Below, one piece after another: positions 35,907 through 45,126 of a DNA stretch of 64,000 nt. Every line of letters begins with the position of its first letter. Positions within the stretch are counted from its first letter, which is position 1. Made by a program: the position numbers and the translations under genes. Origin of the DNA: Niastella sp. (GTDB lineage: Bacteria; Bacteroidota; Bacteroidia; Chitinophagales; Chitinophagaceae); NCBI GenBank assembly GCA_016710595.1, contig JADJVM010000010.1:186001-250000 (forward strand). Direction: 5' to 3'. Under the pieces are notes generated by a model. The model did no database searches, was not told the origin of the DNA, and saw nothing but the letters and a program-made list of their open reading frames with translations.

Positions 35907-37663
35907 CTTTTAAATATTTATTCATCATCTTATTTTTTTTAAGTAGCAAGGCAGTGGCGCAGCAGGAGAGTTATTGCAACCCTGTGAACTTAGATTATGG
36001 TTATACCCCGTTTCCATCTTTTACCCAATGGGGCAGGCACCGGGCTACTGCAGACCCCGTAATTGTAAATTACAAAAGCGATTATTATTTATTTAGTACC
36101 AATCAATGGGGATATTGGTATAGTAGTGATATGTACCACTGGAATTTTGTGCCTAAGAAATTCTTGCGGCCATGGAATCATGTATTGGATGAATTATGCG
36201 CCCCGGCGGTAGGTATCATTGGAGATACGATGCTGGTGTTTGGATCTACCTACTCAAATAATTTTACATTGTGGATGAGTACGAACCCAAAAGCAAATGA
36301 TTGGAAACCATTGGTTGACTCTTTTGAAATTGGGGGATGGGACCCTGCCTTTTTTACTGATGATGATGGCCGTTTATATATGTATAATGGCAGCAGCAAC
36401 AGGTATCCCGTTTATGGTGTGGAACTCGATAGAAAGACTTTTAAACCAATCGGAACCCGCACACCCATGTATTTATTGCAGGATTGGCGATATGGTTGGC
36501 AACGCTTTGGAGAGTATATGGACAATACTTTTTTAGATCCGTTTATAGAAGGCGCCTGGATGACCAAACACAATAACAAATATTATTTTCAATATGGGGC
36601 GCCGGGTACCGAGTTTAGCGGATATGCAGATGGCGTAATAGTAGGAGACAAGCCATTATTTGAAACTGCCAATACAGAACCACAAAGCGATCCATTAAGT
36701 TTTAAAGCCGGTGGCTTCTCACGGGGAGCAGGCCATGGATCTACCTTCCAGGATAATTCCGGAAATTATTGGCACGTATCCACCTCAATAATTTGTGTAA
36801 AAAATACCTGGGAACGCAGGATGGGCATTTGGCCGGCAGGGTTTGATGAGGACGATGTGATGTGGTGCAATACTGCCTTTGGCGATTATCCCCACCGCTT
36901 ACCCATTGCAACAAATGAAAAGAAAAGAAATTCTTATGAAGAGTCCGGGTTTATGGGTTGGTATTTATTAAATTATAAAAAGCCGGTAACCGTTTCCTCA
37001 ACCCTTGGAAATTTTAATGCTAACCATGCGGTTGATGAAAATATTAAAACCTATTGGAGTGCAGCTTCTGCCAATGCAGGCGAATGGATACAATCTGACC
37101 TGGGAAATATTGCTACCATACATGCAATACAAATTAATTATGCTGACCAGGATGCTGAATTTTTAGGTAAACAAACAAATATATATCACCAATATAAATT
37201 ATTCTATTCTGTTGATGGAAAAAAATGGGAGATTCTGGCAGATAAAAGCAAGAATAAAAAAGATGTTCCGCACGATTATATTGAACTTGCAAAACCTGTA
37301 CAGGCTAAGTATATCAAGCTTGTAAACCTGCACATGCCTACGGGTAAATTTGCCATTAGCGGTTTACGGGTATTTGGAAATGGCAATGGAGATAAACCTG
37401 CCACAACCAAAAATTTAATTGTATTAAGAACAGAAAAAGACAAGCGGAGCGCCTATATAAAATGGGCTCCGGTAGATAATGCCTTTGCTTATAACCTGTA
37501 TTACGGTACGGCTCCCGATAAAATGTACAATTGTATTATGATCCACGATTTTAATGAGTATTGGTTCAAGGCAATGGACAGTAAAAAGAAATATTATTTT
37601 ACCCTGGAATCAGTAAACGAGAACGGGGTGAGTGAGAAATGTAAAATCATAGAAGCAGAATAA
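35903..37663 (+). CDS. GH43-like enzyme with CBM32 (F5/8 type C) and FN3 domains
   Basis: 586 residues with a signal peptide (ends near AVAQQ). A five-bladed GH43-type propeller (about 25-335) shows the three expected acids: Asp51 in TADPVIV (base), Asp147 in WDPAFF (pKa modulator) and Glu216 in IEGAWM (acid). A discoidin/CBM32 domain (about 350-480, KPVTVSSTLGNFNANHAV) and an FN3 domain (about 495-585) follow. Most GH43 enzymes cut arabinose, xylose or galactose links, which does not fit a plain glucan, so a side-chain sugar or a new specificity is possible. It is coupled to the EEP gene by a four-base overlap, and the SGNH gene starts one base after its stop. Confidence 0.85.
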   Translation: MTFKYLFIILFFLSSKAVAQQESYCNPVNLDYGYTPFPSFTQWGRHRATADPVIVNYKSDYYLFSTNQWGYWYSSDMYHWNFVPKKFLRPWNHVLDELCAPAVGIIGDTMLVFGSTYSNNFTLWMSTNPKANDWKPLVDSFEIGGWDPAFFTDDDGRLYMYNGSSNRYPVYGVELDRKTFKPIGTRTPMYLLQDWRYGWQRFGEYMDNTFLDPFIEGAWMTKHNNKYYFQYGAPGTEFSGYADGVIVGDKPLFETANTEPQSDPLSFKAGGFSRGAGHGSTFQDNSGNYWHVSTSIICVKNTWERRMGIWPAGFDEDDVMWCNTAFGDYPHRLPIATNEKKRNSYEESGFMGWYLLNYKKPVTVSSTLGNFNANHAVDENIKTYWSAASANAGEWIQSDLGNIATIHAIQINYADQDAEFLGKQTNIYHQYKLFYSVDGKKWEILADKSKNKKDVPHDYIELAKPVQAKYIKLVNLHMPTGKFAISGLRVFGNGNGDKPATTKNLIVLRTEKDKRSAYIKWAPVDNAFAYNLYYGTAPDKMYNCIMIHDFNEYWFKAMDSKKKYYFTLESVNENGVSEKCKIIEAE

Positions 37664-37664
37664 A

Positions 37665-38327
37665 ATGAAGATCAAAAATATATTGTTATTATTTTTTATT
37701 GCTTGTTTTCATTTTTTGCAAGCACAGCAACAAGCTCCATTCTGGAACGAAATACTGAATTTTAAAAAAGGGGATAGTATTGATTTTCCAAAGCCAAATC
37801 AAATTTTATTTGTGGGTAGCTCTTCCTTTACCAGTTGGACGGATGTGCAAGATTATTTTCCACACTATCCCATCATCAACCGTGGGTTTGGTGGTTCATC
37901 ACTTCCCGATTTAATTCGGTATGCCTCCGAAATCATTTTGCCTTACCATCCTAAACAAATTGTTATTTACTGTGGTGAAAATGATTTTGCCATTGATGGA
38001 AATCTTAGTCCACAAACTGTTGCTGACCGATTTTTTACATTATTTTCTATCATTCGGAAGAAGTATAAAAAAATCCCGGTTGTATATGTATCTATGAAAC
38101 CAAGCCCTTCCAGGCAGCAGTTAATGCCTAAATTTGATGCTGCTAATAATTTAATAAAAGTATTTTTAAAGAAAAATAAAAAAACAGCATTCATAGATGT
38201 ATATCACGCCATGCTCAATAAAGACGGGGCTTTGCGGAATGATATTTTTTTGAAGGACAATCTTCACATGAACCCTGCGGGGTATAAAATTTGGCAAAAA
38301 TTAATACAACCCTTTTTAAAAAAATAA
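37665..38327 (+). CDS. SGNH/GDSL-type esterase
   Basis: 220 residues with a signal peptide (ends near LQAQQQ). SGNH blocks are visible: Ser in FVGSSSFTSW (block I, GSS in place of GDS), Gly in RGFGGSSL (II), Asn in CGENDF (III) and Asp/His in DNLHMNPAGY (V). This type is known from lipases and polysaccharide acyl-esterases, so a second deacylation activity in the operon is likely. The gene starts one base after the GH43 stop and lies 32 bp before the GH3 gene. Substrate unknown. Confidence 0.88.
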   Translation: MKIKNILLLFFIACFHFLQAQQQAPFWNEILNFKKGDSIDFPKPNQILFVGSSSFTSWTDVQDYFPHYPIINRGFGGSSLPDLIRYASEIILPYHPKQIVIYCGENDFAIDGNLSPQTVADRFFTLFSIIRKKYKKIPVVYVSMKPSPSRQQLMPKFDAANNLIKVFLKKNKKTAFIDVYHAMLNKDGALRNDIFLKDNLHMNPAGYKIWQKLIQPFLKK

Positions 38328-38359
38328 TTAGAAAAGCCACACGCATTAAAATGTAAAAT

Positions 38360-40645
38360 ATGAAAAAGACTTCTTGGTTAATTCCCTGCTTCCTGGTTTT
38401 ATTTTCAGTGAGTTCCTTTGCTCAGCAAAATGATAAAGGAAAAATGAACCTGTTCATTAATAATTTAATGAACAAGATGACGCTCGATGAAAAAATAGGC
38501 CAGCTTAATTTACCGGGTTCAGGCGATATTGTTACGGGCCAGGCAAAAAGTTCAGACATCGGAAAAAAAATAAAAGATGGCCAGGTTGGTGGCTTGTTTA
38601 ATATTAAAGGAGTAGAAAAAATAAAGGAAGTGCAAAGAGTTGCCGTGGAAGAATCAAGGCTAAAAATCCCTTTACTCTTTGGAATGGATGTGATACATGG
38701 TTATGAAACCACTTTCCCCATTCCCCTGGCATTAAGTTGTGTGTGGGATATGAATATGATACAGCAAACTGCTCGTATTGCAGCCATAGAAGCAAGTGCC
38801 AGTGGCATTAACTGGACCTTTAGCCCGATGGTTGATATTTGCCGTGATCCCCGCTGGGGACGCATTTCAGAGGGAAGTGGAGAAGATGCTTACCTCGGCT
38901 CGCAAATTGCAGCGGCCATGGTTAAAGGCTACCAGGGCGATTATTCTTTAAACAGCAATATCCTGGCATGTGTAAAACATTTTGCATTATATGGCGCCGC
39001 AGAAGCAGGAAGGGATTACAATACAACCGACATGAGCAGGGTAAGAATGTACAATGATTATTTTCCTCCCTATAAAGCTGCAGTAGATGCAGGGGTTGGA
39101 AGTGTAATGGCATCTTTTAATGAAGTAGATGGCATTCCTGCAACAGGAAATAAATTTCTGATGACCGATGTTTTGCGTAAGCAATGGGGTTTCAAAGGCT
39201 TTGTAGTAACAGATTATACCGGTATCAACGAAATGATAGATCATGGTATGGGCAACTTGCAACAGGTTTCTGCTTTAGCGCTCAATGCTGGCATTGATAT
39301 GGACATGGTGGGAGAAGGGTTTCTCACTACATTAAAAAAATCATTGCAACAAGGTAAGATTACGGTTGCACAAATAAACAATGCATGCCGTTTGATATTG
39401 GAAGCAAAATATAAACTGGGTTTATTTGATAACCCTTATAAATATTGTGATGTAGAAAGAAGTAAAACCGATGTTTACACAAATGCCCACAGAAAATTTG
39501 CACGTGATGTGGCAGCAGAAAGTTTTGTTTTATTAAAAAATAAAGACGGGGTGCTTCCTCTAAAAAAATCCGGTAAGATTGCATTGATAGGCCCATTAGC
39601 CAATACAAAAGAAAATATGGCAGGAACCTGGAGTGTAGCAACCATTCTTAAAAATTGCATCAGTGTAAAAGAAGGTTTAGAAGATGCGATAGGTAACCGG
39701 GCACAAATATTATATGCTAAAGGTTCCAATATAGCAGCAGATAGCAACCTGGAAAAAAGAGGAACATTGTTTGGCCGTGAGATAAACCGGGATAACCGTT
39801 CTGAAAAAGAAATGATAGACGAAGCCCTTTCAGTAGCCAGCCAAAGTGATGTGATAATTGCAGCCTTGGGCGAAGCTTCAGAAATGAGTGGTGAAAGCAG
39901 CAGTCGTTCGCATATTGATATACCACATACACAAAGAAAATTATTAGAGGCGCTTGTAAAAACCGGGAAACCGGTTGTGCTGGTATTATTTACCGGAAGG
40001 CCATTAACATTGCCCTGGGAAGATAAAAATGTGCCGGCTATATTAAATGTATGGTTTGGCGGAAGTGAAACCGGGTATGCCATTGCCGATGTTTTATTTG
40101 GTGATGTAAACCCGTCTGGAAAATTGAGTACCACTTTTCCGCAAAATATTGGGCAGGTACCACTTTATTATAATCATAAAAATACGGGCAGGCCGCTGGG
40201 TGATGGAAAATGGTTCGAAAAATTCAGGAGTAATTATTTAGATGTTAGCAACGATCCACTTTATCCTTTTGGATATGGGTTAAGCTATAGCAATTTTGAA
40301 TACAGTGATGTTTCGGTGAGTTCAAAAAAATTAAAAGGAAACCAAACATTAACCGCCACAGTAACCGTTACCAATACCAGTAAAGTTGTTGGAAAAGAAG
40401 TGGTACAACTATATATTAGGGATATGGTGGGGAGTATTACCCGCCCGGTAAAAGAATTAAAAGGGTTTAAAAAAATAACCATTAAAGCCGGTGAGTCTAA
40501 ACAAGTAAGTTTTCAAATAAAACCTGCTGATCTTAAATTTTATAATTATAATTTAAAATTCGATTGGGAACCCGGTGATTTTAATATCATGATTGGCTCC
40601 AATTCCAGGGATGTAAAATCTGTAATGATCAATTGGGTAAAATAA
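38360..40645 (+). CDS. GH3 beta-glucosidase (BglX-like)
   Basis: 761 residues with a signal peptide (ends near SSFAQQ). The N-terminal GH3 barrel (about 30-350) holds the nucleophile Asp285 in FVVTDYTG, the C-terminal alpha/beta sandwich (about 385-610) holds GEASEMSGESSSR with the likely acid/base Glu, and an FN3-like domain (about 665-745) closes the protein. BglX-type enzymes release glucose from beta-linked gluco-oligosaccharides in the periplasm; some prefer sophorose or gentiobiose. This is the last enzyme of the operon and would finish the products of the GH30 and GH144 enzymes. No terminator was seen in the 137 bp after it. Confidence 0.94.
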   Translation: MKKTSWLIPCFLVLFSVSSFAQQNDKGKMNLFINNLMNKMTLDEKIGQLNLPGSGDIVTGQAKSSDIGKKIKDGQVGGLFNIKGVEKIKEVQRVAVEESRLKIPLLFGMDVIHGYETTFPIPLALSCVWDMNMIQQTARIAAIEASASGINWTFSPMVDICRDPRWGRISEGSGEDAYLGSQIAAAMVKGYQGDYSLNSNILACVKHFALYGAAEAGRDYNTTDMSRVRMYNDYFPPYKAAVDAGVGSVMASFNEVDGIPATGNKFLMTDVLRKQWGFKGFVVTDYTGINEMIDHGMGNLQQVSALALNAGIDMDMVGEGFLTTLKKSLQQGKITVAQINNACRLILEAKYKLGLFDNPYKYCDVERSKTDVYTNAHRKFARDVAAESFVLLKNKDGVLPLKKSGKIALIGPLANTKENMAGTWSVATILKNCISVKEGLEDAIGNRAQILYAKGSNIAADSNLEKRGTLFGREINRDNRSEKEMIDEALSVASQSDVIIAALGEASEMSGESSSRSHIDIPHTQRKLLEALVKTGKPVVLVLFTGRPLTLPWEDKNVPAILNVWFGGSETGYAIADVLFGDVNPSGKLSTTFPQNIGQVPLYYNHKNTGRPLGDGKWFEKFRSNYLDVSNDPLYPFGYGLSYSNFEYSDVSVSSKKLKGNQTLTATVTVTNTSKVVGKEVVQLYIRDMVGSITRPVKELKGFKKITIKAGESKQVSFQIKPADLKFYNYNLKFDWEPGDFNIMIGSNSRDVKSVMINWVK

Positions 40646-40782
40646 ACCCTGTCTAAAAAAGTATAGGATTAGAAATAAAAAGAATATTGTATTTTAATTT
40701 TTTTATTTATTAAATATGTATTTTAACCGGCAAATAAGTCTTGGGTGCAAGATTTAATTATTCATTCAGTTATCTTTAAATA

Positions 40783-43700
40783 ATGGTGTTTAAGAAATAT
40801 TTGCTTTTTATGGTCCTAGTTTTATTTATTATCACACAGGACTTATTAGCGCAACCCTGTAGCGGGCCTGGTAGAACGCCACAAACGGCAACCGTGGTGT
40901 GCGGTACCCTTGTTTTTAGCCAACCGGTGGTAACTTCCTGTACCGGGCCCAGTTTGCCTGCAGCAGGATGCACAGATTTATTGCCCTCTACAAATTCTAT
41001 TTGGTACCGGTTTCATTGTTATCAATCAGGTACATTGGGGTTCCTGTTAACGCCCATTTTAACTTCTGATGATTATGATTGGGAAGTGCTGGATATTACC
41101 GGCCATGCCCCGCAAGATGCACTTATAACAAACCTGGCGATATCTGTAAATTTTAGCGGTATAAGCGGGCCTACGGGTTGTACGGCCGCAGGCTTACTTG
41201 ATCTTCGCTGTGCAGGAGGCGCAAATGGAACGCAATTTAACAGGATGCCCGCCATTACGGTCGGGCATGATTATTTATTGGTTGTAAATAATTTTTCAAA
41301 CACAGGCCAGGGCTATAATCTTTCATTTTCAGGCGGCACCGCTGTGCTCTCAGATAATCAATTACCCACCGTAACTGCCGTGGGGCCGGTGGGTTGTAAT
41401 ACTTCTCAAATTAAAGTTCAATTTTCAGAAGATATATTGTGTAGTAGCGTAACGCCAACGGGTTCAGAATTTGTGATCACCGATGGAACCAATATTTTTC
41501 CCTTTACAGGCTTTAGTTCTCAATGTTCGGGAGGCTTAAATGCCATTACTGAACTTACTTTTAATATGCAAAACCCTCTACCGCCCGGCAACTACAGCCT
41601 GGTTGTAAATACAGGTACGGATGGGAATACTTTATTGGATGTTTGTTTAACAGAATTAATCCCGGGTACAATGTACCCGATCACGATTACCGCACAGCCT
41701 GCACTGGCCATCGCAGGCATTACGCATGCCGGTTGTGCCCCTACAAAATTAAAAGTTGCATTAAATAAACCCGTGCTTTGCAATAGCATTACGCCTTCAG
41801 GCAGCGAGTTTACAATTACTCCAGGCAACCCGGCGATAGCATCTGTACAATCTAATTGTGGGGGTAGCAATACATTTACAGATACGATCGAAATACAATT
41901 ACAAAACCCATTGCCTCATGGCAATTATCAATTGGTTGTAAATAATGGAAATGATGCCAATACCTTGTTAGATACTTGTACAATACCTTTACCTGCAGGA
42001 TACAGCTTTCCCATTGCTATTTTGCAAACAACAGTTGCCCCGGCAATACAATCAATCAATTTTGATGAATGTAAACCTTTTCGGGTAATTATAAATTTTG
42101 ATAAGCCCGTTGACTGTAACAGCATGACTGCAACAGGTTCAGAGTTTTCGGTTACTCCCGGATCTTTAACCATCAATACCATCCAAACAAATTGTGTGGC
42201 TGGGTTTACCAGCCAGGTAATTTTAAATCTTTCAGGGAACTTACCAGCCGGTAATTTTCATGTAAACATCCATGCAGGTACTGATGGAAATAGTATTTCT
42301 GATTCTTGTTTTGCATTTACGCCTGCTATGTCAACCTTTCCTTTTACAACTACGCAAGCACCGGTGCCTGTTTATGATTCTCTGCAATATGATAAATGCT
42401 CACCTTCTTCTATAAAAGTATATTACAGCAAGCCAGTATTATGCAGCAGCATCAATACAGATGGCTCAGAGTTTTCAATTACCGGCCCGGCTACGGTAAA
42501 TATTAATTCTGTGAGTACTGATGCTACCTGTGGAAATGGATTCACTCATTGGGTATTGCTGAACTTATCGCAACCCATCAATACTTTTGGCACATTCATC
42601 CTGCATAATAATATGGGGGGAGATGGAAATAGCGTATTGGATACCTGCTATGCGGCCCAACTTACGACTGAAACATTTTCGTTTAATGTATTGGGTTCTC
42701 CATCTGCAAATTTCCGGGACTCAGTACATTTTGGTTGCATAAACGATACATTGGTTTTATCACACCCGGGTGGTAATGGTATTAATTTTTATCAATGGAC
42801 ATTTAGCGATGGAACGAGTTTTAATGGGCCATCTGTTTCACATACTTTTCCTGTTTCTACGGTTGCGGCATCTGTTCAACTGCTGATATCAAATGCTGTA
42901 TGTTCTGACACTTTATCCCGTACCTATCCGCTCAACAATGCGATTAAGGCGGGTTTTAGCATCAATGCGGATACAGTTTGTCAAAATAAGGCAGTCCGGT
43001 TTACCAATACATCTTCTGGTACTGCTTTAACCTACAACTGGAATTTTGGAGACGGAAATATTTTTAATGGAGAAACAGCGCCTCCTCACCAGTATATCCA
43101 TTCAGGAAATTATGCCATCACACTCACGGCAACCAATAATCATTATTGTACAATGGATAGTATCATCATGTTGCATGTTACCGATACGCCTATGGTGCGG
43201 TTTACGGGGTTGAATGCACAGTATTGTACCGGGGAAGCCATTATTTTACATACCAATATCAGTTCATTATACCTTACTGGTTATATTTGGAACAATGGCA
43301 ATGGTTTGCTTAGTAACAACCAAACCCCATTTAGTTTTAATTATGCATCACAGGGAAATTATACCATTCGTTTAACTGGTACTGATCGCTTTTGCGGAGA
43401 TTATGAATTTTCTTCACCCGTTCAAATTTACCAGGTACCTGTGTTTACTTTGGGTAATGATATTACATTATGCCCCGGCATGAGTGTATCCATAGGCATT
43501 GCTTCAGCAATAGGTTATACGTACCTTTGGAATACAGGTGCTACAAGTTCCATGATACCCACCGGCCTTTTAACGAATACTTATATCCTTACTGCAGATA
43601 ACCATACCTGTACCGCAAGCGATGAAATATATGTGAAAGTTTTAGATAATTGCCTCATTAAAGTGCCAACAGCTTTTACGCCTAACGGCGATGGCATAAA

Positions 43701-43929
43701 TGATGTTTTAAAAGCCATCAATTCGGACCTGGCTAAAAGCTTTACGCTAAAAGTATATAATCGTTTTGGAGAAATGATGTACATAACCAATATACCAACC
43801 CAGGGTTGGGATGGTAGATATAAAGGGCAGGAGGCAGATGCCGGAACCTATGTGTGGTTGTTAGATTATATTCACCCGGTTTCAGCAAAACATATTTTTG
43901 AAAAAGGCACTTCGGTATTGTTAAGATAA
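40783..43929 (+). CDS. Large secreted repeat protein with T9SS type B (CHU_C) sorting domain
   Basis: 1048 residues with a signal peptide (ends near LLAQPC). An N-terminal domain (about 25-190) with several cysteines precedes four Ig-like repeats of about 110 residues (starts near 193, 307, 418 and 528), each with the pattern PV-CNS...GSEF and GNY-L-VN-GTDGN-LLD-C. Three PKD-like domains follow (about 660-885) and the CHU_C domain (about 960-1048, VPTAFTPNGDGINDVLK, YNRFGEMMY) that directs export by the type IX system. Such proteins are usually adhesins or matrix proteins. Whether it belongs to the PUL is open: same strand, 137 bp apart. Confidence 0.88.
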   Translation: MVFKKYLLFMVLVLFIITQDLLAQPCSGPGRTPQTATVVCGTLVFSQPVVTSCTGPSLPAAGCTDLLPSTNSIWYRFHCYQSGTLGFLLTPILTSDDYDWEVLDITGHAPQDALITNLAISVNFSGISGPTGCTAAGLLDLRCAGGANGTQFNRMPAITVGHDYLLVVNNFSNTGQGYNLSFSGGTAVLSDNQLPTVTAVGPVGCNTSQIKVQFSEDILCSSVTPTGSEFVITDGTNIFPFTGFSSQCSGGLNAITELTFNMQNPLPPGNYSLVVNTGTDGNTLLDVCLTELIPGTMYPITITAQPALAIAGITHAGCAPTKLKVALNKPVLCNSITPSGSEFTITPGNPAIASVQSNCGGSNTFTDTIEIQLQNPLPHGNYQLVVNNGNDANTLLDTCTIPLPAGYSFPIAILQTTVAPAIQSINFDECKPFRVIINFDKPVDCNSMTATGSEFSVTPGSLTINTIQTNCVAGFTSQVILNLSGNLPAGNFHVNIHAGTDGNSISDSCFAFTPAMSTFPFTTTQAPVPVYDSLQYDKCSPSSIKVYYSKPVLCSSINTDGSEFSITGPATVNINSVSTDATCGNGFTHWVLLNLSQPINTFGTFILHNNMGGDGNSVLDTCYAAQLTTETFSFNVLGSPSANFRDSVHFGCINDTLVLSHPGGNGINFYQWTFSDGTSFNGPSVSHTFPVSTVAASVQLLISNAVCSDTLSRTYPLNNAIKAGFSINADTVCQNKAVRFTNTSSGTALTYNWNFGDGNIFNGETAPPHQYIHSGNYAITLTATNNHYCTMDSIIMLHVTDTPMVRFTGLNAQYCTGEAIILHTNISSLYLTGYIWNNGNGLLSNNQTPFSFNYASQGNYTIRLTGTDRFCGDYEFSSPVQIYQVPVFTLGNDITLCPGMSVSIGIASAIGYTYLWNTGATSSMIPTGLLTNTYILTADNHTCTASDEIYVKVLDNCLIKVPTAFTPNGDGINDVLKAINSDLAKSFTLKVYNRFGEMMYITNIPTQGWDGRYKGQEADAGTYVWLLDYIHPVSAKHIFEKGTSVLLR

Positions 43930-43937
43930 TGATGGAA

Positions 43938-44951
43938 TTAAATTTCCGTCAATTGGCTGCCATTGGCAGATACGCTAAGCTGGTGCTGCATTCCACACTT
44001 TAATGCAAAATTATTTCGTTGATGGCCTACCGGGAAATCAAAACAAACCGGGAAATGGTATTCCTTTATTTTTTCCAAAACAATATCTTCTAACGAAATT
44101 CCAAACTCATCACCTGCATCATCTTTTTTTGCTTTAAAACCACCAATGATCAATCCTTTTAACTTACATAGTTTGCCACTCCGTTTTAAATTCCAAAACA
44201 TACGGTCAATACTGTAAAGGTATTCGCCGGTATCTTCTACAAATAATATTTTTCCATCAGTAATAATATCGCTATCACTGCCCGACAGGTTTTCAATGGT
44301 TTTTAAATTACCGCCCACTAAATTGCCCGATGCCATACCCGGCTTATTGTTAAGATTTGCACCAGCGGTATAACTCATTTTTTTTCCTTGCAAACATTGG
44401 TGGATACTTTCTATGGTTTCTATCTGGATGGGTTCGGCTTTTGCCCAATCATCAGGAAAGCTGTTGCACATTTTAGAATGGATACTGGCAATATTATAAT
44501 TTCGGTTTAGGTGGCTATGAAGTACGGTGATATCACTAAAGCCGATGATCCATTTCGGATTTTTTCTAAATTTCTTAAAGTTTAAGCCATCCACAATTCT
44601 TACAGATCCATAACCGCCCCTTGCACATAATATGGCTTTTATTTGTGCATCGTCCATCATTTGTTGTAAATCTGACATTCGTTCTTCATCGGTTCCACCA
44701 AATGTAAAATATCGTTTACCAATGCTGTTACCGATTTTTACACCGTAACCCCATTCTTTAATTTTGCTGATGGCAGATTGAATTTCTTCTAAAGTAATAT
44801 AGCCCGCCGGGCTGCAAATGCCAATTGTATCTCCCGGCTGCAGGTATGCAGGTACAGTCAAAACCCGCTCTGGCTCTGCTATTCCCTTTGAAATAAGGTT
44901 AAAAGATGCAGCAGCAGGAACTATTGAAGAAAGAAAATGTTTTCGATTCAT
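43938..44951 (-). CDS. LD-carboxypeptidase, S66 family (exported-type copy)
   Basis: 337 residues. It has the same catalytic set as the copy at 19.4 kb: Ser139 in GFSDITVL, Glu239 in FVEDTGEYLYSIDR and His310 in FPVGHQRNNFALKCG. It differs by about 30 extra N-terminal residues (MNRKHFLSSIVPAAASFNL) that resemble a short signal without a Tat twin-arginine motif, so the protein may be periplasmic. The two paralogues are clearly related along their full length. Stop codons of this gene and the CHU_C gene are only eight bases apart (convergent). Confidence 0.9.
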   Translation of the reverse strand: MNRKHFLSSIVPAAASFNLISKGIAEPERVLTVPAYLQPGDTIGICSPAGYITLEEIQSAISKIKEWGYGVKIGNSIGKRYFTFGGTDEERMSDLQQMMDDAQIKAILCARGGYGSVRIVDGLNFKKFRKNPKWIIGFSDITVLHSHLNRNYNIASIHSKMCNSFPDDWAKAEPIQIETIESIHQCLQGKKMSYTAGANLNNKPGMASGNLVGGNLKTIENLSGSDSDIITDGKILFVEDTGEYLYSIDRMFWNLKRSGKLCKLKGLIIGGFKAKKDDAGDEFGISLEDIVLEKIKEYHFPVCFDFPVGHQRNNFALKCGMQHQLSVSANGSQLTEI

Positions 44952-44993
44952 GGAATGAATTTACTCAAATTTCGGTATTGATTATTCATTGAT

Positions 44994-45001
44994 TATTTTT
45001 G
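44994..45001 (+). promoter_or_regulatory. Candidate -7 box of metG
   Basis: TATTTTTG fits TAnnTTTG. TTTC about 20 bp upstream is a weak -33 candidate. It would give a leader of about 120 nt before metG, unusually long for this window. Confidence 0.35.
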
Positions 45002-45058
45002 CGCAAGTTTGCAATCTATAAGTTGTAAATAAATACTGTTTTACATGTTGAATAATGT

Positions 45059-45118
45059 GCTGAAGTACAAGAGTGCGACGCCCATGCGGCCGATACCTGT
45101 ACCAAGGCCGGGTACATA
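45059..45118 (+). promoter_or_regulatory. GC-rich structured leader upstream of metG
   Basis: This stretch is much richer in G and C than the AT-rich DNA around it. It can form CGGCC/GGCCG closing a 14-nt loop, or alternatively CGC-CCAT-GCG, and the two share bases. The piece begins near GTACAAGAGTGCGACGC and ends GGCCGGGTACAT; the outer GTAC elements can also pair. Similar segments occur between genes in other Bacteroidota as I recall, but I cannot check. It could be an interspersed repeat, an RNA regulator or chance. Confidence 0.4.
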
Positions 45119-45126
45119 AAAATAAA

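Noticed and set aside
39475..40134. 219-codon minus-strand frame inside the GH3 gene
   Set aside because: It is the antisense of a strongly conserved GH3 domain, with no start context or homology I recognise.
45073..45126. N-terminal extension of metG (MRRPCGRYLYQGRVHK...)
   Set aside because: Arg-rich translation of the GC-rich leader; methionyl-tRNA synthetases start near MNNPKRYLI, with HIGH at about residue 21.
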